This document shows positions 1 to 12,656 of a DNA stretch of 64,000 nt, one piece after another. The notes below the pieces were generated by a model. That model ran no database searches. It had not been told where the DNA came from and worked only from the letters and a program-made list of their open reading frames with translations. A program made the position numbers and the translations under genes. This DNA comes from Epinephelus fuscoguttatus (taxonomy: Eukaryota > Chordata > Actinopteri > Perciformes > Serranidae). The stretch spans positions 13,099,207 to 13,163,206 of the forward strand of contig NC_064769.1 of assembly GCF_011397635.1 (NCBI RefSeq). Reading direction: 5' to 3'. The first letter of the stretch is position 1. Every line of letters begins with the position of its first letter.

Positions 1-170
1 GGGATTAACACTGGGTCACCAATCTCATATTTAGCATTAGCATGTGTAAAAAATAAATATTACCCAATTCAGATACATGCTTGGGGCCAAATAAATGACA
101 AGTCCAAGCACAGCTATGGATACTATTAGCTAAAGCTGAGCTAGTAAATGTGGCTGTGTGAGGTATTGTT

Positions 171-885
171 CAGGGGGCCTGCTTTTCAAAGGAATTAAAG
201 TGAAAAACAAATATCACCCAATAATCTGAAACACATTATTCAGCAATATTTCCTAATGGTAGTGTTGGTTACTTCTCACTGAGGAATCATAGTTGGGACA
301 GATGACCCACTGGGTCCCAAAAACAGGAGAAATACTTACTTAAGTACTGTTCTTCAGTACAACTTTGAGGTGCTACAATTTATGTTTTTTCATGCTGTCA
401 CTCCACTACATTTATTTGCTATACCCACCACTTTGATGTTACATACAAAACATATGATCACTTTATATAATATGATTCACTATGTAAGATTAAAGGCCTT
501 GCATACCACAGGGTTGTTTTAATCCACACTCAAAGCCACATTTTTGGAGACATTACAAGAAGTTTCTATTCATTCATCAGACTTCATTGTAACTGCATGG
601 AAAAATCCTCACTGGTTTAATTTCCCCTCCCTGAACAGATTGGACACCTGACACTCCTTTTCCAGTCTTAATACATGAGCAAATACTACATAGGATGTAA
701 TAAGAATCTGATTTTTTTTAATGACAAGAAAAGACATTAGAGTTTTCTTAAGTGAATCTATTGTCACAGCCAGAACCGCTCAGTGAGAAGTAAAACATCG
801 ATCAGGGAAATGTTGCTGAATAATCTGCTACAGATCATTAAATAATATTTAATTCTCATCGTAATTCCTTTGAAAAACAGCCTCT
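171..885. repeat. Non-autonomous DNA element with long inverted ends
   Basis: The left part (about 171-300) reappears as an imperfect reverse complement at about 770-885. Shared blocks are TTTTCAAAGGAATTA, TATTCAGCAATATTTCC and ACTTCTCACTGAG. This is the layout of a MITE with inverted ends over 70 bp long. The middle holds a piece of another fish repeat (about 328-440). Exact ends and target duplication were not resolved. Confidence 0.55.
328..440 (+). repeat. Fragment of a 'tACTyaAGTACtgT' fish repeat
   Basis: Contains the phrases ACTTAAGTACTGTTCTTCAG and CTCCACTACATTTATTTG, typical of a very common teleost interspersed repeat. Relatives lie at about 33530-33660, 57455-57540 and 62880-63000. 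It sits inside the inverted-end element around it, so it may be a nested insertion. Confidence 0.5.
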
Positions 886-2699
886 CTCTGTGTTGTATAA
901 TTTTTCCTGCGCAGCAGCTATGCTCAAAACTGTCTGTGTCCTGAAAACCTCTCAGCCTTAAGTGTTAAGCCTGAAGGGTGAAGGAACAGATGGGCATGGT
1001 GAGGCTGAGGGGGTCACAAAACTCTTAGTCCCATATGTCCTCCTCCTCCAGTTCCCACCATCTAATGCTTTAAGCCTGCGGTGCCACACAAAGAGCCTTT
1101 AACAATGCTCTGCCATCAGTGCAGGTCAAACTACTGCCATCAGATCCCTTCATTCACAAATAACAGACCTATAACTTTAAACTACAAAACTATTTCATAC
1201 ACAATGTGAAGAAAGTAGTACACTGTTTGATTTTCTTGAAAAATGAATTCCTTTCTGTCCTTATGTTCACAAGTCACATTGCCTGCTATTAAAATGCCAC
1301 ATGTTAAAAATTAAATATTTTGTGGCAGCTAACAGTTATTCTAATTATTGAATTTCTTTCAGAATTATCGTTTACTCTATTAAATGTTTTTAAAAAGTAG
1401 TGAAATAATACCCATCACAACTCTCCACTGCCCAAGGAGACATGTTCAAGTGTCTTGCTTTGTTTGACTAAAAGTAAAAAACCCAAACATGTTAACTTTA
1501 CAGTGATATATGACAAAGTAAAGAAGCAAATCCTCTTATTTGAGAAGCTATAACCAAAAAAATTATTCTGCTTTTTTCACTATTTTTACTTGAGGAAAAA
1601 CAGCAAATAATCATTCATCAAAATAGTTGACTAATTTATTATTCTATTAGGGTCTAAATATTTTTAACATTTGCTCATTAGAGCTTTAACTTCCCACAAC
1701 AGAAATGATCAAGATCTATGAAAGAAGAAAGTTATGGTATTTATGTTGTGCTCACTGGTAATTAGAGGGAGACACATGCATTATTTTGTTGGTGTAAGGC
1801 CCTCTGGTGGCGGCTGAAGCAGCCATTAACAAGCACGCTGTCAGTCTGAATAAACCCAGAACAGCACTTGTACAACACAGAATCTAAAGCTGCATCATTC
1901 AGACTAAAAAGACATCTGCAAGAGGAAGGATACTTATTTCTGGCTTTTGAGAGTGAGCCAGCACACTCGCTGCTCTGTGAGGCCACCACTGGCCTGTAAA
2001 AATTAGCATACAGCTGATGTTCTGGACCCGAGGGGTGAAAAGAGCTGGCTGAAGAGCTTTGGTTTGCAAGAGGAGGGCCCCGCAGACTGCATTGCTCCAC
2101 ACCCTCATTGTCCTCTTCATGTGAACTCCATATGTCCCCCTAGCGGCAGGTGTCATGGTGTGACCCCTGACCCCGCATGCCACTTTTGTGGGTGACGGTG
2201 AAGTTGTATTGTTCACGGCGAGGCAGTTGTCTAGACTGTTTGGCCCCAGGATAAAAGACAACAATGAGACGTGTCGTTAAGTATTATACCTATGATGGCA
2301 GTTATTCTCACTCGCACACACAGGAATTTAGATGTGTGAAACACTTTTTGATTGACAAGACTTTGTGCTGCCATTGTTATATTTATAATTTGAGGCAGAT
2401 TTTAAAGGACATTGTTTGCATAAGTTGAATTAAAGTTGTCTGAGAGGATGAAAAATATGACAAATGTCATTGTCTTCAGTCCCAATCATACAACATTTGA
2501 CGTGCTAATTTGGCAACACAAATTCATCAGACTAAAATAAAACAAGAAAATCTTCCAATTTAGTTTTCCTTTCCTTAGCTTGACATTAGACATTTGACAT
2601 GCCAACAGTCACAGCACATGAACAAAGACAACACAGACTGCTTGTAAAATGACTCAGCGTTCTCTAAAGGCGAGGAAATAAACTGCTGTACAACAGGGT
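886..2699. other. Non-coding DNA, nothing recognised
   Basis: AT-rich sequence. Open frames on the minus strand around 1762-2264 are short, use no recognisable domain and have no convincing splice context. I see no RNA gene or clear repeat. Confidence 0.5.
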
Positions 2700-5600
2700 C
2701 ATTAAATAACGCTCTATTTATTTAGTTTTAAAATAGTTTCTTTTTGTTCTACAGACATAATTTCAAGGAAGTCAAGGACTTGCAGAAGCAACAAAATAAA
2801 CACCTTTTTTGTTAATTTAAAATACTGACAGTAAAATGAAAACAATAATAAACAGAAGAGCAAAGCTAAATTACTGGTAATGAGGATAATATCTGACTTG
2901 AGGTTAAAGATGTGACCAAACATGCTATGTGCAACCATAATCGAGCATCTCTGCCCTTATTTTCTACCAAACCTCTATCACTAATGACATGAGTCTCACT
3001 AACATGTCATAATAACTCTAAAGAACAATAGCAAAATGGGTTTTGCAAGCAGAAGTGGTCTGGTAAAAAGAATTGTCGTTACAGTGGTAGCTGCATATAG
3101 TGGAAAGAACTGGCCGAAGGAAAGACAAAAATATCACATTATACTAAACTGTATCTTGAGTTTGAGACAGAATTCAAGTCACCTCATTTCACAACAAATG
3201 CATTGACTTCCAAATTAAAAGATTTAGACTTACAGAGCAAATTAAAAAGAAAGACTGGAAGCAAATTTAAAATCCATAAAACAAAACTTCAAACATTAAT
3301 CCCATTTAGACTTTGGTTTAGTTCCTTATATTTAGGATTTTCCCTTCCCTTCTGTGACCAGCAGAAGTCAAATAATTTGATTCTACAATTCTCAAGCATC
3401 ACTTAGAAAAGTAGATGTTATTCAATATTAAATAAAATAAATCGTACGTGTTAAAACAGTGTGTGAAGTGGGATCATTGATAAAAAATTTACCAGCTTGG
3501 CTGCAGTACTGCATGGAGACAGAAATAAGACCACAGGGAAAGAGAGCAAGCAGGCCCTGAGGATCAGGGTTAAAAACAGTTCATACAGTAAAAGTTTCTT
3601 CTACAAACGCCCCAAACATGTGGGTACAAACTCAACACCACGTATACTTTATGTGTGTGTGCTAAATTCACATCTATTATTAAAATATTTATTGTCGAGA
3701 TAGCAAAATCCACTGCTTTGTAAGGTAAAAGAATAAGCTTTATACAATTCTAAAAGAAAATAGTGCACATTTCAAGGCATTCAGGCCATCTTGCTTTGCA
3801 GTATTCAATGGAAGATACATTTCTTCAGTTGTTATAAAGGGGTCCCCAGAGGTTTAAAGGTGTTTGCATCCACTCAGGAAAAAGCATGCAAACAATAAGT
3901 GCAGCCAGTCAGCACTGCAGGGTCATACATTCACTGATAACTACGTCACTTGGGACACTCACTCTGTAGCAACACAGCAGACTCTGTGGCTTCAAACATA
4001 AAATGTGTCTTAATAAAACCATACATATTTTGTATTGCCAACACGCCATCACATACAGTAGTGCTGTGGTGGAAATGAGTCGTATTTTGTAGTGTGTTTG
4101 TATTTTTCAACCAGAGTCAGAGTTTAACCTGTGGTTTTCTGTATGTTTACATTTAAGGAAAAAAATATTGTAATATGGTAGTGACAGAAACAAAGCTGTG
4201 ATTAAATAAAAAGACATTTTGGGAAATATGCTTATTCGCTTTTTGATAGAGAATTAACGCTAGATGAGAAGGTTGGTACCACTCATGTCTACCCAAAGCA
4301 GCAGGTTATCTTAGCTTAGCACAAAGACTGGAGACAGGGTAACAGCTAGCCTCGCTCTGTCTTACTATTTCTAAAAATAGTAAGACACGTCTGTCATGTA
4401 ACACCCCAAAAACAGTGAAATGTAATTTTTACAGTTCAGTTTCTGTGTGGAATAAACAAACGAGATATAAAGTGTTAATTAGTGAGCTTTAGAGATGCTG
4501 GTAGCAGGGGTTTGCTATCTTTGAAGAGAGCCACGCTAGCGGTTTCCCCCTGTTCCCAGTCTTTGTGCTAAACTAAGCTAAGCTAAGCTAACCTGCTTCT
4601 GGCTGTAGCTTTATATTTAAGGAGAGATATAAAGGTGATATCACTCTTCCCTTCTAAAGGCTGCTGCACACCAAGTCCATATTTTTCATGCAAAATTGTC
4701 GCAGTTTTAAAAATAAATACGACCTCACATTGTGTCACTCATGTTTGTACACAGACTGAAATTTTCGTCTGTCATTTATGCATGTTTTCGCATCGGTGAA
4801 AAACCTTTAGAGAGTTTAACGAAGACGCAGTGAAGAAAACGAGAGAGGAATGGGGTGCACAGTATCATTTCACAACTCAGATAGCCTACTTTCAACAGGT
4901 CAAACAGTAATATACAGGTGGACAATGATGACGAGGAGGAGGAGGGGGATGTTGATCGCACACAGACAGACTGAGTGATGGCGTGGAGACAGTGAGGACA
5001 TTCTTATGTTGCCAATTTTGGCAACGAATAAAACAATAAATCATGTTGAACTCAATGTGCAAGGTCTCTCCGCATTACATTTTCTCTGTATGACGGAATT
5101 AAAAAAACATATGAAAAAAGCAGACTTGGTGTGCAAAGGCTTTAACTCTCAGGAAGAATGCAAATAAGTGTAATCCCAAAATGTCAAACTGTTGTAAAAT
5201 AAACCAAAACCCTCCTCGGCAGCACCAGAGCACAGGCTGTACCCATGCCGGACAGAGTGTAGAGAAGCAAAGCCATCGATGCAAACTGAACTAAATGTGA
5301 AACCAGTGGTGAGACTCTTGAAAACAAAATTGACCCTAGACCACTACTAAACGAACTCTGTGGTCTACTGTACATCTTAAAGTGTACCAGCTGCCGTTCA
5401 TGCCTCGACTGCAGGTGACTACATGTAAAAATGCCGGATCTGAAAATATGCCGTTCAGAGTCTGTAGTGAAGCAGGTCAACAGCCTGTCGTGATACTGAC
5501 CTGCTCTCAAGCAGCAACTTGATGTTTTCACTATACAGCTTGCAAGCACACAACACAAAATGACAACCTATATCCGTTGTCAAGGGGAAACTGAGGTATT

Positions 5601-5932
5601 AAATGAAGGTAGGATATTGCTATCATTAACAGATAAATCACTCTCGCATACATTTCCACCTGCACTTGAAGTGCTGTGCCATTTTATTACAACTAAATTC
5701 AGAACTGACAAGCCAAGATGAGGGAATCACGTCAGTAGAATGGCTTTGATACATGATTGTTTGACAGTAAGTTAAAAAACAAAAACAGTGCTCTGGAGCA
5801 GGAAGAGTCCAGGAGCGGTTACAGGCGAGGCCGCAACTATAGGAAGGATTTCAGCCGTAACATGGAGGCAAGGCAAGAGGGATGAGGAGGAGTGAGGGGG
5901 CAGAGATAAGGAGTCTTCAGTGTACGGGTTGT
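2700..5932 (-). other. Probable 3' UTR and downstream flank of ark2n
   Basis: This lies directly 3' of the ark2n stop codon on the minus strand. No coding exon was recognised in it. Several reverse-strand AATAAA candidates exist, for example TTTATT on the plus strand near 2717, but I cannot tell which is used. A MITE fragment is embedded at 4214-4655. Confidence 0.4.
4214..4655. repeat. Teleost MITE of the 'acattttgggaaat...gctaagctaagct' family
   Basis: Begins ACATTTTGGGAAATATGCTT and contains the arms TTAGCTTAGCACAAAGACTGG and the reverse-type TTTGTGCTAAACTAAGC at about 4560, a pattern seen many times in fish genomes. The right end looks truncated. A partner copy is present at about 54110-54353. 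Confidence 0.7.
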
Positions 5933-8900
5933 TTAAAGTAGGTATTTTTGTCCGGTGTCCTCGTCCAGTGTGAGGTCCACCACTTCGGGTGGGGACACCC
6001 AGTTGGGCTGAGGGGAAACAGTAGTCCAGAGCTGTGGTTGATTTGTGCTGTTTAACTGCTCCACTGAGTTCTCCTTCCAGGTGGACAGACTCTTTATCAC
6101 CCCTCCACATGGGTGGGCGCATCTGGATTTAGAAACAAATCATTTTTAATATTTTAATTCAGCTGTAAAACCAGAAGTAATAATAAAATTCAAAAGATAC
6201 AGTTTCTCAAAGTCTTTACCGTGCTTTCTCTTGCACTCCGACTATTTCTACCTCGCTGTCAGAGGAAGCAATGTTAATCTGGCCCTTGTTGTGTTGAGAA
6301 CTTTCCTTGTGCGACAGCTCTGCCTCCGCGTTGCCTGAAACAAATCAGAGGAACAGAGTCACACATTGTGAGGAGGACCAGAGCAGTAGAGAGCTTCAGG
6401 CCTTGCTGACACATAAAGGCTGCAGCTGCTTTGACACAGACAAGAACAAAACAATGATGAATCTGACACTTGTGTTTAAAAAAGCTGACTGGATAGCATG
6501 GAGTGACACATTGGACAAAACATAAATTGTGGACTTTAGATTCATGTTTTGACAATGCCTGCTAGTCAGTCACGAAAGGTCATCTTTTTTGTTTTGAAGC
6601 AAGGCAGAGAGTTTTTACAGCACCCAATGCAAGCCAGTAGTGTGTGGGATGAAGGCAGTAGTATTTCAAAAGCACCTTGCTGAGATTAAAAAGACCGTTT
6701 CCCCCACATAGCACGCTGCACCCATGCCTCTAAATGTCCTGTCTTCACTGAGAGGAGTGGAAATTATCAGTTTGGATTCAGCGGGTTTGTAACTGACCTG
6801 AGATAGAGCACAGAGCTCTTATACACCCAGAGTGAGCTGCCATATCCTGGCCTCTGTGTGTTTTTAGCTCATGCTTTATCACCGTGGGCCGGACTGTCTC
6901 CACACTCATACTCTCCTGGTTAGAATCAGTGTCTGAAATATCATAGTGACCCACTACTGGAAGCCCGTCTGCAGAAAACAAAGAGAACACTTCATTATTC
7001 AAATCATGCTTTGGAACTGTAGGACTGCTTGGAAAAGAGACAGGACACTGCATCCACAGTCTGGCTGACTGCAGCATCGAAAATATACACAAGGAAACAT
7101 CCGATTTTCCCCAAAACCAAAAATAAAATGAAATATTTAGGCTCATTCAATTTGATAGCACTAGTTCTGCTGTGAAACATCAACACTTACAGAAACGTCC
7201 CACTGTGAATAAAGTTATCATCACTTTTCAAAGCCACACCAGTGAGGCCTTTATAAGAGTAAATAAATAAGCTTTTAGCAGCAGCATGTTTTTCCCTCTT
7301 TCCATTTATTGCTTTTAAAATAACAGCCATTCACATAAAAACTACACTAGAATACAGTCATTACAAAACACTTCAAAATTATCTTATTCCGTGACTGAAA
7401 TGCAGTGGGATAATAAAAGCCAAACAAGAATAACTCAGTGGAAGAGCGGAAACATGTATGTTTGTTCTACCCTGTAAAAGGAGTCCCTGGGAGAGACGCA
7501 CACACACAGCTATCATCCAGACGTGTCTGTGGGTGTGTGTGTGAGGGGGTTCGTCTGGACAGCATGTACTATGAGAGAACACTGCCTATGAATAGCTGAT
7601 TGGGCTGAAACAGGCAGGTACCAGGGTTACCAGACAACCCCGAGGACTTGCCAATGTAAAGGCCATGTTATTAAAGATAGAAAAGGACTGATGTAAACCA
7701 GGAGAGTCTCTTTGGTAAACAATGGACTGTCCTTAGTGTTGGTTATAATGCACACAGTTTGTGACTGTATGCATAAGGCTCCCTTTACCATGTCGACAAA
7801 ACAGTTGATTTAAAGGTAATTCATGAACAAAAGCAGAACAGCAGTTGTTGGATCCATTTAAACCCAAATGTAAGTAAGAATGCACCGTGAACTGAAAACA
7901 CCAATATTCACACAATTTGAAACAAAATCTTTAGGCCAAGAGAAAACAACTAAATAGATAAAATGATCTGTCAGTCACCATTTATCAGCATAAGCAAAGC
8001 TATACCTTGCACACATGCTGCTAATGAAACTAATTTGGCCTTGCACATTCTATATACTAATATAAACACATGCAAACAGGTGGGGAAACGATGCCTCCAG
8101 CATTACGTTCTGTAAAACCGACAGTCAGAGGGCTACATATACACATACAGAAAATGTAACACTTTTTTTTTCAAACATCCTAACTATAAATATGATTAGG
8201 CCAAAGATTCCTTCATCAGTGTCTGTGATGGATAGACAGTGGTAGCAGTGTTAAAAACTCTGACACCATGGTCCTCTACATCAGTAAAAGTAGTTTGAGA
8301 AGTGTTGAGGAGGAGTGTTTCCACCTCAAAGACCACAGGATCTGAACCAGAGAAGGCCACTTGATCACTCGGATCAGTCCATTTTTAAGAAATCAGTAAA
8401 CATTGCCATGCACCATACTGCAGCTGTATTACTGCTGTATACTTGTTAGTTTGATGCCTGGGTTTTTTAGTTTAAAGTCGAGCTGCGGGACATGTGGCCC
8501 CTTTGTGGAGACACAGGCCAAGCTGGAGGACCAGTGCAAATAAAAAGTTAACTAGGCAAATATTAAACGAGTGAGCATTTGAGGCTCTTGACATTGCAGC
8601 TGATAGCCGCAACATAGGAGCCTTATGCCTTATCTAATGTCCATAATCTATACATAGGCTACTAAAAATAAACATTGGGAGTTATTCCCCCCTCACTAGT
8701 TTCTTGTTACTGCACAAAGGCAGCGATAGCAGCAAATGTAACAGAAAGGCAAACATTACAAAATGTAAACACATCTAATCTAATTACGTCATAGGGTTTT
8801 TAAAAAGCAAGGAATCCGTGTGTGTTAGTATATTGTGTTTATATTTATAGGCAAATCTATATTGTTATGTAAATGTGTTGATGTTAGTAAAGCTATACCA

Positions 8901-9148
8901 CCAAAATAAAGGTTGTCACAAGATTTTAAGAGTCCTGAACCACTTACAAGCAAAGTGCAAACATAGTTCGGGAGAAAGGATAGTGTGTTGAACCTAAAGG
9001 AATAGTACTGTGATGCTCTAGTTATCATTCCCAGCGTGAATTCAGAATGACAAGGCACATGCTATTAAGCAGCAGCACCCCACTTAGCATTGTCATGATG
9101 GCTGCCCAGGTGCTGTAATGCAGAGTCTGTATGAATGACATAATCGGC

Positions 9149-9196
<48 letters not shown>

Positions 9197-12100
9197 AGCT
9201 GGTACACTAAAACAAACAAGCCATACGATAAGCAATACAATAAGAGCCCTGACTCAACAGTCTATTGAGATATGCCCCGTGTCCGTGTCAACAGACGCTG
9301 CAGAAATCAAACAGGTGAGTTGAATTATTCTGAATGTCAAATCTCACAGTGATTCAGTGCCAGCAGATGCACCGGGCCTCAGGTTTGCACACAGTCAAGT
9401 TCAAATCACCAGCTCAGGCCCAGCTGCTGTTGATGATGTATCCGTTTAGTGACCTCGCATCATTTACCTGTTAATACCCACTGCCATGCTTTCTGCATCA
9501 ACTAGTTCTACACTTGGTAAGATCACGGCCAGTAGAAGTGAAATCTAAACATTCAAGAGACCAGGGTCTGGAACGCCTAGATTTCCATTCTGAGTGACCA
9601 CTTCAGGTAGGATGTTGTTGTTGTTCATAGGGGTGGAGGTGAGACTGTTGTTCTCCCGTGCCAACATGTAGGCGGCCATAGTCTCTGCAGACTCTGATGA
9701 TGGCAAAAAGGAGCTGGGTGGGGACGGGCGTGCCCCCTGGGAGGGATGCTGCCCCTCTACGGCATCACTTGAGCGTTTGGACGAGTCGTTGTCCGAGTCG
9801 AGGTGTGCGAGCTTTTCCATCCAGATGCGGAAGCGCTCCTCAGTCTGGCGCTGCATCACGGCAAATCGCGTCATGGCCTCCTCCAGAACGCTGCCGATGC
9901 CGTTCCTGTCCCACGAACTGGTGTCCAGCAGCCCATGAATCTGGGCGCCCACTCTGGATCTCTCCGATGCACGTCTGAAGCCAGCTTTAAAGACATTGAG
10001 GCCAAGCCATAAGAAAATACAGTAGCACTTTCATGCTTCGGAGGTGGACTTTTGTATTAAAGAGAAAAATGACAGTTTGTTTTTGGTTACGTGCAGATCA
10101 ACTCTTTCATGCTGATGGACTACATCATGCAGTTGAAGCACTCAAATCTGTGTGCGGGATGTAAAAATGGTTGAAAACATTTCATGTAGTACGGATCCCT
10201 AAAGGAAAATAACTGCTAGATGTCTCAGGCGACTCATTCAGTGACCGTTTGGAAAATGTGTTAACTGGAGAGACTTTGAGGTTAGAAACACCCATTGGAG
10301 GGAAAGTCATTACAAACCTATCATGAAGGGCAACGTACATGTCTAACAATATTTTCTTTGAAATAAATATGCGTCATGGTATATGCCAAAATAGGCTCCT
10401 TGTAAAACACCTCTATGGTGCTCCTGACAAAAATCTAAGAATAGATAAACTAGTTCCAGTGTGGAAACACAGTAAGTGACCTAAACGATCATTTGACACC
10501 CCACCAGCTAAATTCTGAAGTTCACAGAAAAGAAAAACTGCCTACCAGAGCAAACACAAAAAGTTTTGTTCTAGGAAATGCAATCACAGTGAAAAGATCA
10601 GCCTAAAGTTAACAAAGTGACTTCAACAGCAGCAGCAAGCCTTTGAATATCACCAAGTTAGTAACTACTTACTCAACTCACCCGAGAGATTTCTACAGCC
10701 ATCAGGAAACATTAGATTAACTAAAGGAACAAGCACAGGGCCAATAATGTCAGTGTTTACTTGTATTAGACACTTCTGTGCCTGAGTTAAGCTTTCAGCA
10801 TACAGACATCCTCAGTCAGAGCTGTATGCCTTAGTGTTTTCTGGACACAAGAGTTAAGTGACTTGTCAAGGTGCCACAGCACCCATTATAGAGAAGAGAA
10901 CCACCTGTCGGCAATTCTAAAAAGCTTCCTGTGTAGAGTGACAAGTACGATAGACCTAAGGAATATTCAAAAGCAGCAGGAAAGCAGGATATAGGCTACT
11001 AAATGTCTAGTAGTCTTTGGGTGCTATAGATATAAATCTTTTAACTTGACTCTTGAGCATTCTAATAAAATGGCACATAAAATATGACTTTGAGTCTATA
11101 TTCCTACCAGCACACCAACACTGAGCAGAAACTGCAGAGTCCTGCAACTCAGACTAACACAGTGTGATCATACACCATTCATTGTCTATTTACAGCAAAG
11201 GCTGAGGATATAAATGGCTCACTTGTTGAATTGCAGAGCTTGTAATATAGGTTAGATTAACACAACTCCGTTTGTATCGTTACATGAGTTGAAGAATGTC
11301 CACTAGACTTCCACAGCATGCAAACGATGAGACAAAGCTCCAACTAAACATGTACTGTATTACTACAAGTGACTGGACACAGGCCCTCCTAAACACACAA
11401 TCTAAGTATCTAAAAACAGGGTGAATGAAGACAGATGATGAGTGAGAAAATAACCAAAGAAAAAAGAGAACGTGATGATCAAACAAACACAAACAAAGCA
11501 GTGCTTGTACTGATCTGATATTCCAAAGTCTTTGTACAGCCCTACATGTTCTTACTATGTGTGGCAAGTGTACAATTTGGTTGGGTTGCCTGAAAGTTTT
11601 AAGTTTTGCAGACAGCCTCTACTTGTCAAGTGCTCTATGGTTGAGTCTGATGGCTAGTCATCTTTGGTAGTCATACACTGCAGGCCTATGTTTTTCTGTT
11701 GCTATGTGAGACAGTGTTTTACATGGGTTATCTAAGTGGCTGCTACTATCACCCTGTACTGCTACACAGTGGTAGTAGTATTGTGCTATAGGCATGTGTT
11801 GTGAACATTGGATGTTACCTGAAATATCTGTCTTGATTGTCTTGCTACCTCCTGAAGTGTCATCGTCGTCGTCCTCAGAGGAGCTGGTGCTGGAGTCACA
11901 TGTGAGCTCGCTGTCACTCGTACTGCTGTCCTGCAGCAGGTTATATTTCTTCCGTGCTGCCGCCTCCCGTTTTTGCCTCAGCAAACGCATCCGCTCCTTG
12001 TGTTTCTGGCTCCGGTGACCTTTCACTTTTGCCAGCTTGCCATTGGTTTGTTTCTCCTGCCCTCCAGCTGCTACCAAGGTGGGCTGACAGCGGTTTTTCT

Positions 12101-12656
12101 TTGCAGCCATTGCATTGGGCGGCATCTCACTCTCCGATCGTGACCGCCGAGATTTTCTGCCCCCTGTAGCGTTGGCAGATGATTGCCTTCCTGCTGCCTG
12201 CCCAGGATCATTTGAAGCTTCCATGTTGCCATCTTCCTCCTTTCCTGTGGGAGGAGCAGCACCTTCTTCCCCTGAGGAGAGTGTGTCTGAGTCAGCAAGG
12301 TGGCCACTGGATGATGGGGAAAGCATGCAGGGGTTTGAGGAGTCACTCTCATAGATATGACGAGATACAGGCTTGTCACTCCCTGTAGAGGCATGCTGGG
12401 ACTCTGGGGAGTCTCGGCGGAGCTCCTTCATCAGGCATGGCATGGAGAGGAGACTCTGCTCGCCCTCTGTATTCAAGGGACTGTCTGCCTCCTTCTCCCT
12501 CGGTGGTGAGCTGGTACTGGTGGTGGTCTCTGTTTTCAGATGCTCATCCTGCTCTCCCTGAGCAGAGCCTGTAGCTGATTGTGCTTCATCAAGGCACTCC
12601 GGGGGGTACTCAGCATACACTAATTCCTCTGCCTTCTCTGAGTCAGCCATCTTCAT
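5933..12656 (-). CDS. ark2n: ARK2N (C18orf25/ARKL1), Arkadia N-terminal-like protein
   Basis: Four coding exons join in frame to 437 residues: 12656-11819, 6968-6798, 6334-6220 and 6122-5933. Internal phases are 1, 1 and 2, and every junction is GT-AG. The protein matches vertebrate C18orf25/ARKL1, a relative of the N-terminal half of the ubiquitin ligase Arkadia (RNF111) without its RING domain. Visible landmarks are the serine-rich [16 protein letters not shown] block, the basic [17 protein letters not shown] helix, and an acidic Ser/Asp tract. The C-terminal exons carry two SUMO-interacting motifs, VEIVGV and VVDLTLDED, as in Arkadia. The start is placed at MKM because the human protein begins MKM and an upstream in-frame ATG (12689) lacks family support. 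A non-coding first exon probably ends at 13623. It is divergent from atp5fa1. The family is linked to SUMO recognition and casein kinase 2 binding; the role in fish is inferred. Confidence 0.92.
9152..9194. repeat. (TG)n microsatellite
   Basis: A near-perfect run of TG dinucleotides about 43 bp long in the large ark2n intron. Likely to vary in length between individuals. Confidence 0.95.
9545..9984 (-). CDS. Possible alternative last coding exon of ark2n
   Basis: An open frame runs from a possible acceptor (TCTTTAAAG, exon from 9984) to a TAG at 9545. It lies inside the ark2n intron on the same strand. Its phase (1) equals that of the donor at 11819, so splicing would give a 425-residue form ending in this exon. 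The encoded 146 residues include a charged helical stretch ([20 protein letters not shown] then [15 protein letters not shown]) and a low-complexity Ser/Asn tail. I do not recognise it as a named domain. The composition and the helix look like real coding sequence, not chance. The acceptor has only a modest pyrimidine tract. It could instead belong to a separate small gene. Confidence 0.5.

Larger units (their letters stand above)
6969..11818 (-). other. Large ark2n intron contents
   Basis: Apart from the possible alternative exon at 9545-9984 and a TG microsatellite, this 4.8-kb intron holds no recognised gene or clear transposon. Short open frames elsewhere in it lack coding character. Confidence 0.5.

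Noticed and set aside
1762-2264. Two minus-strand frames of 112 and 121 codons
   Set aside because: They overlap each other in different frames, have no recognised domain and no matching splice sites.
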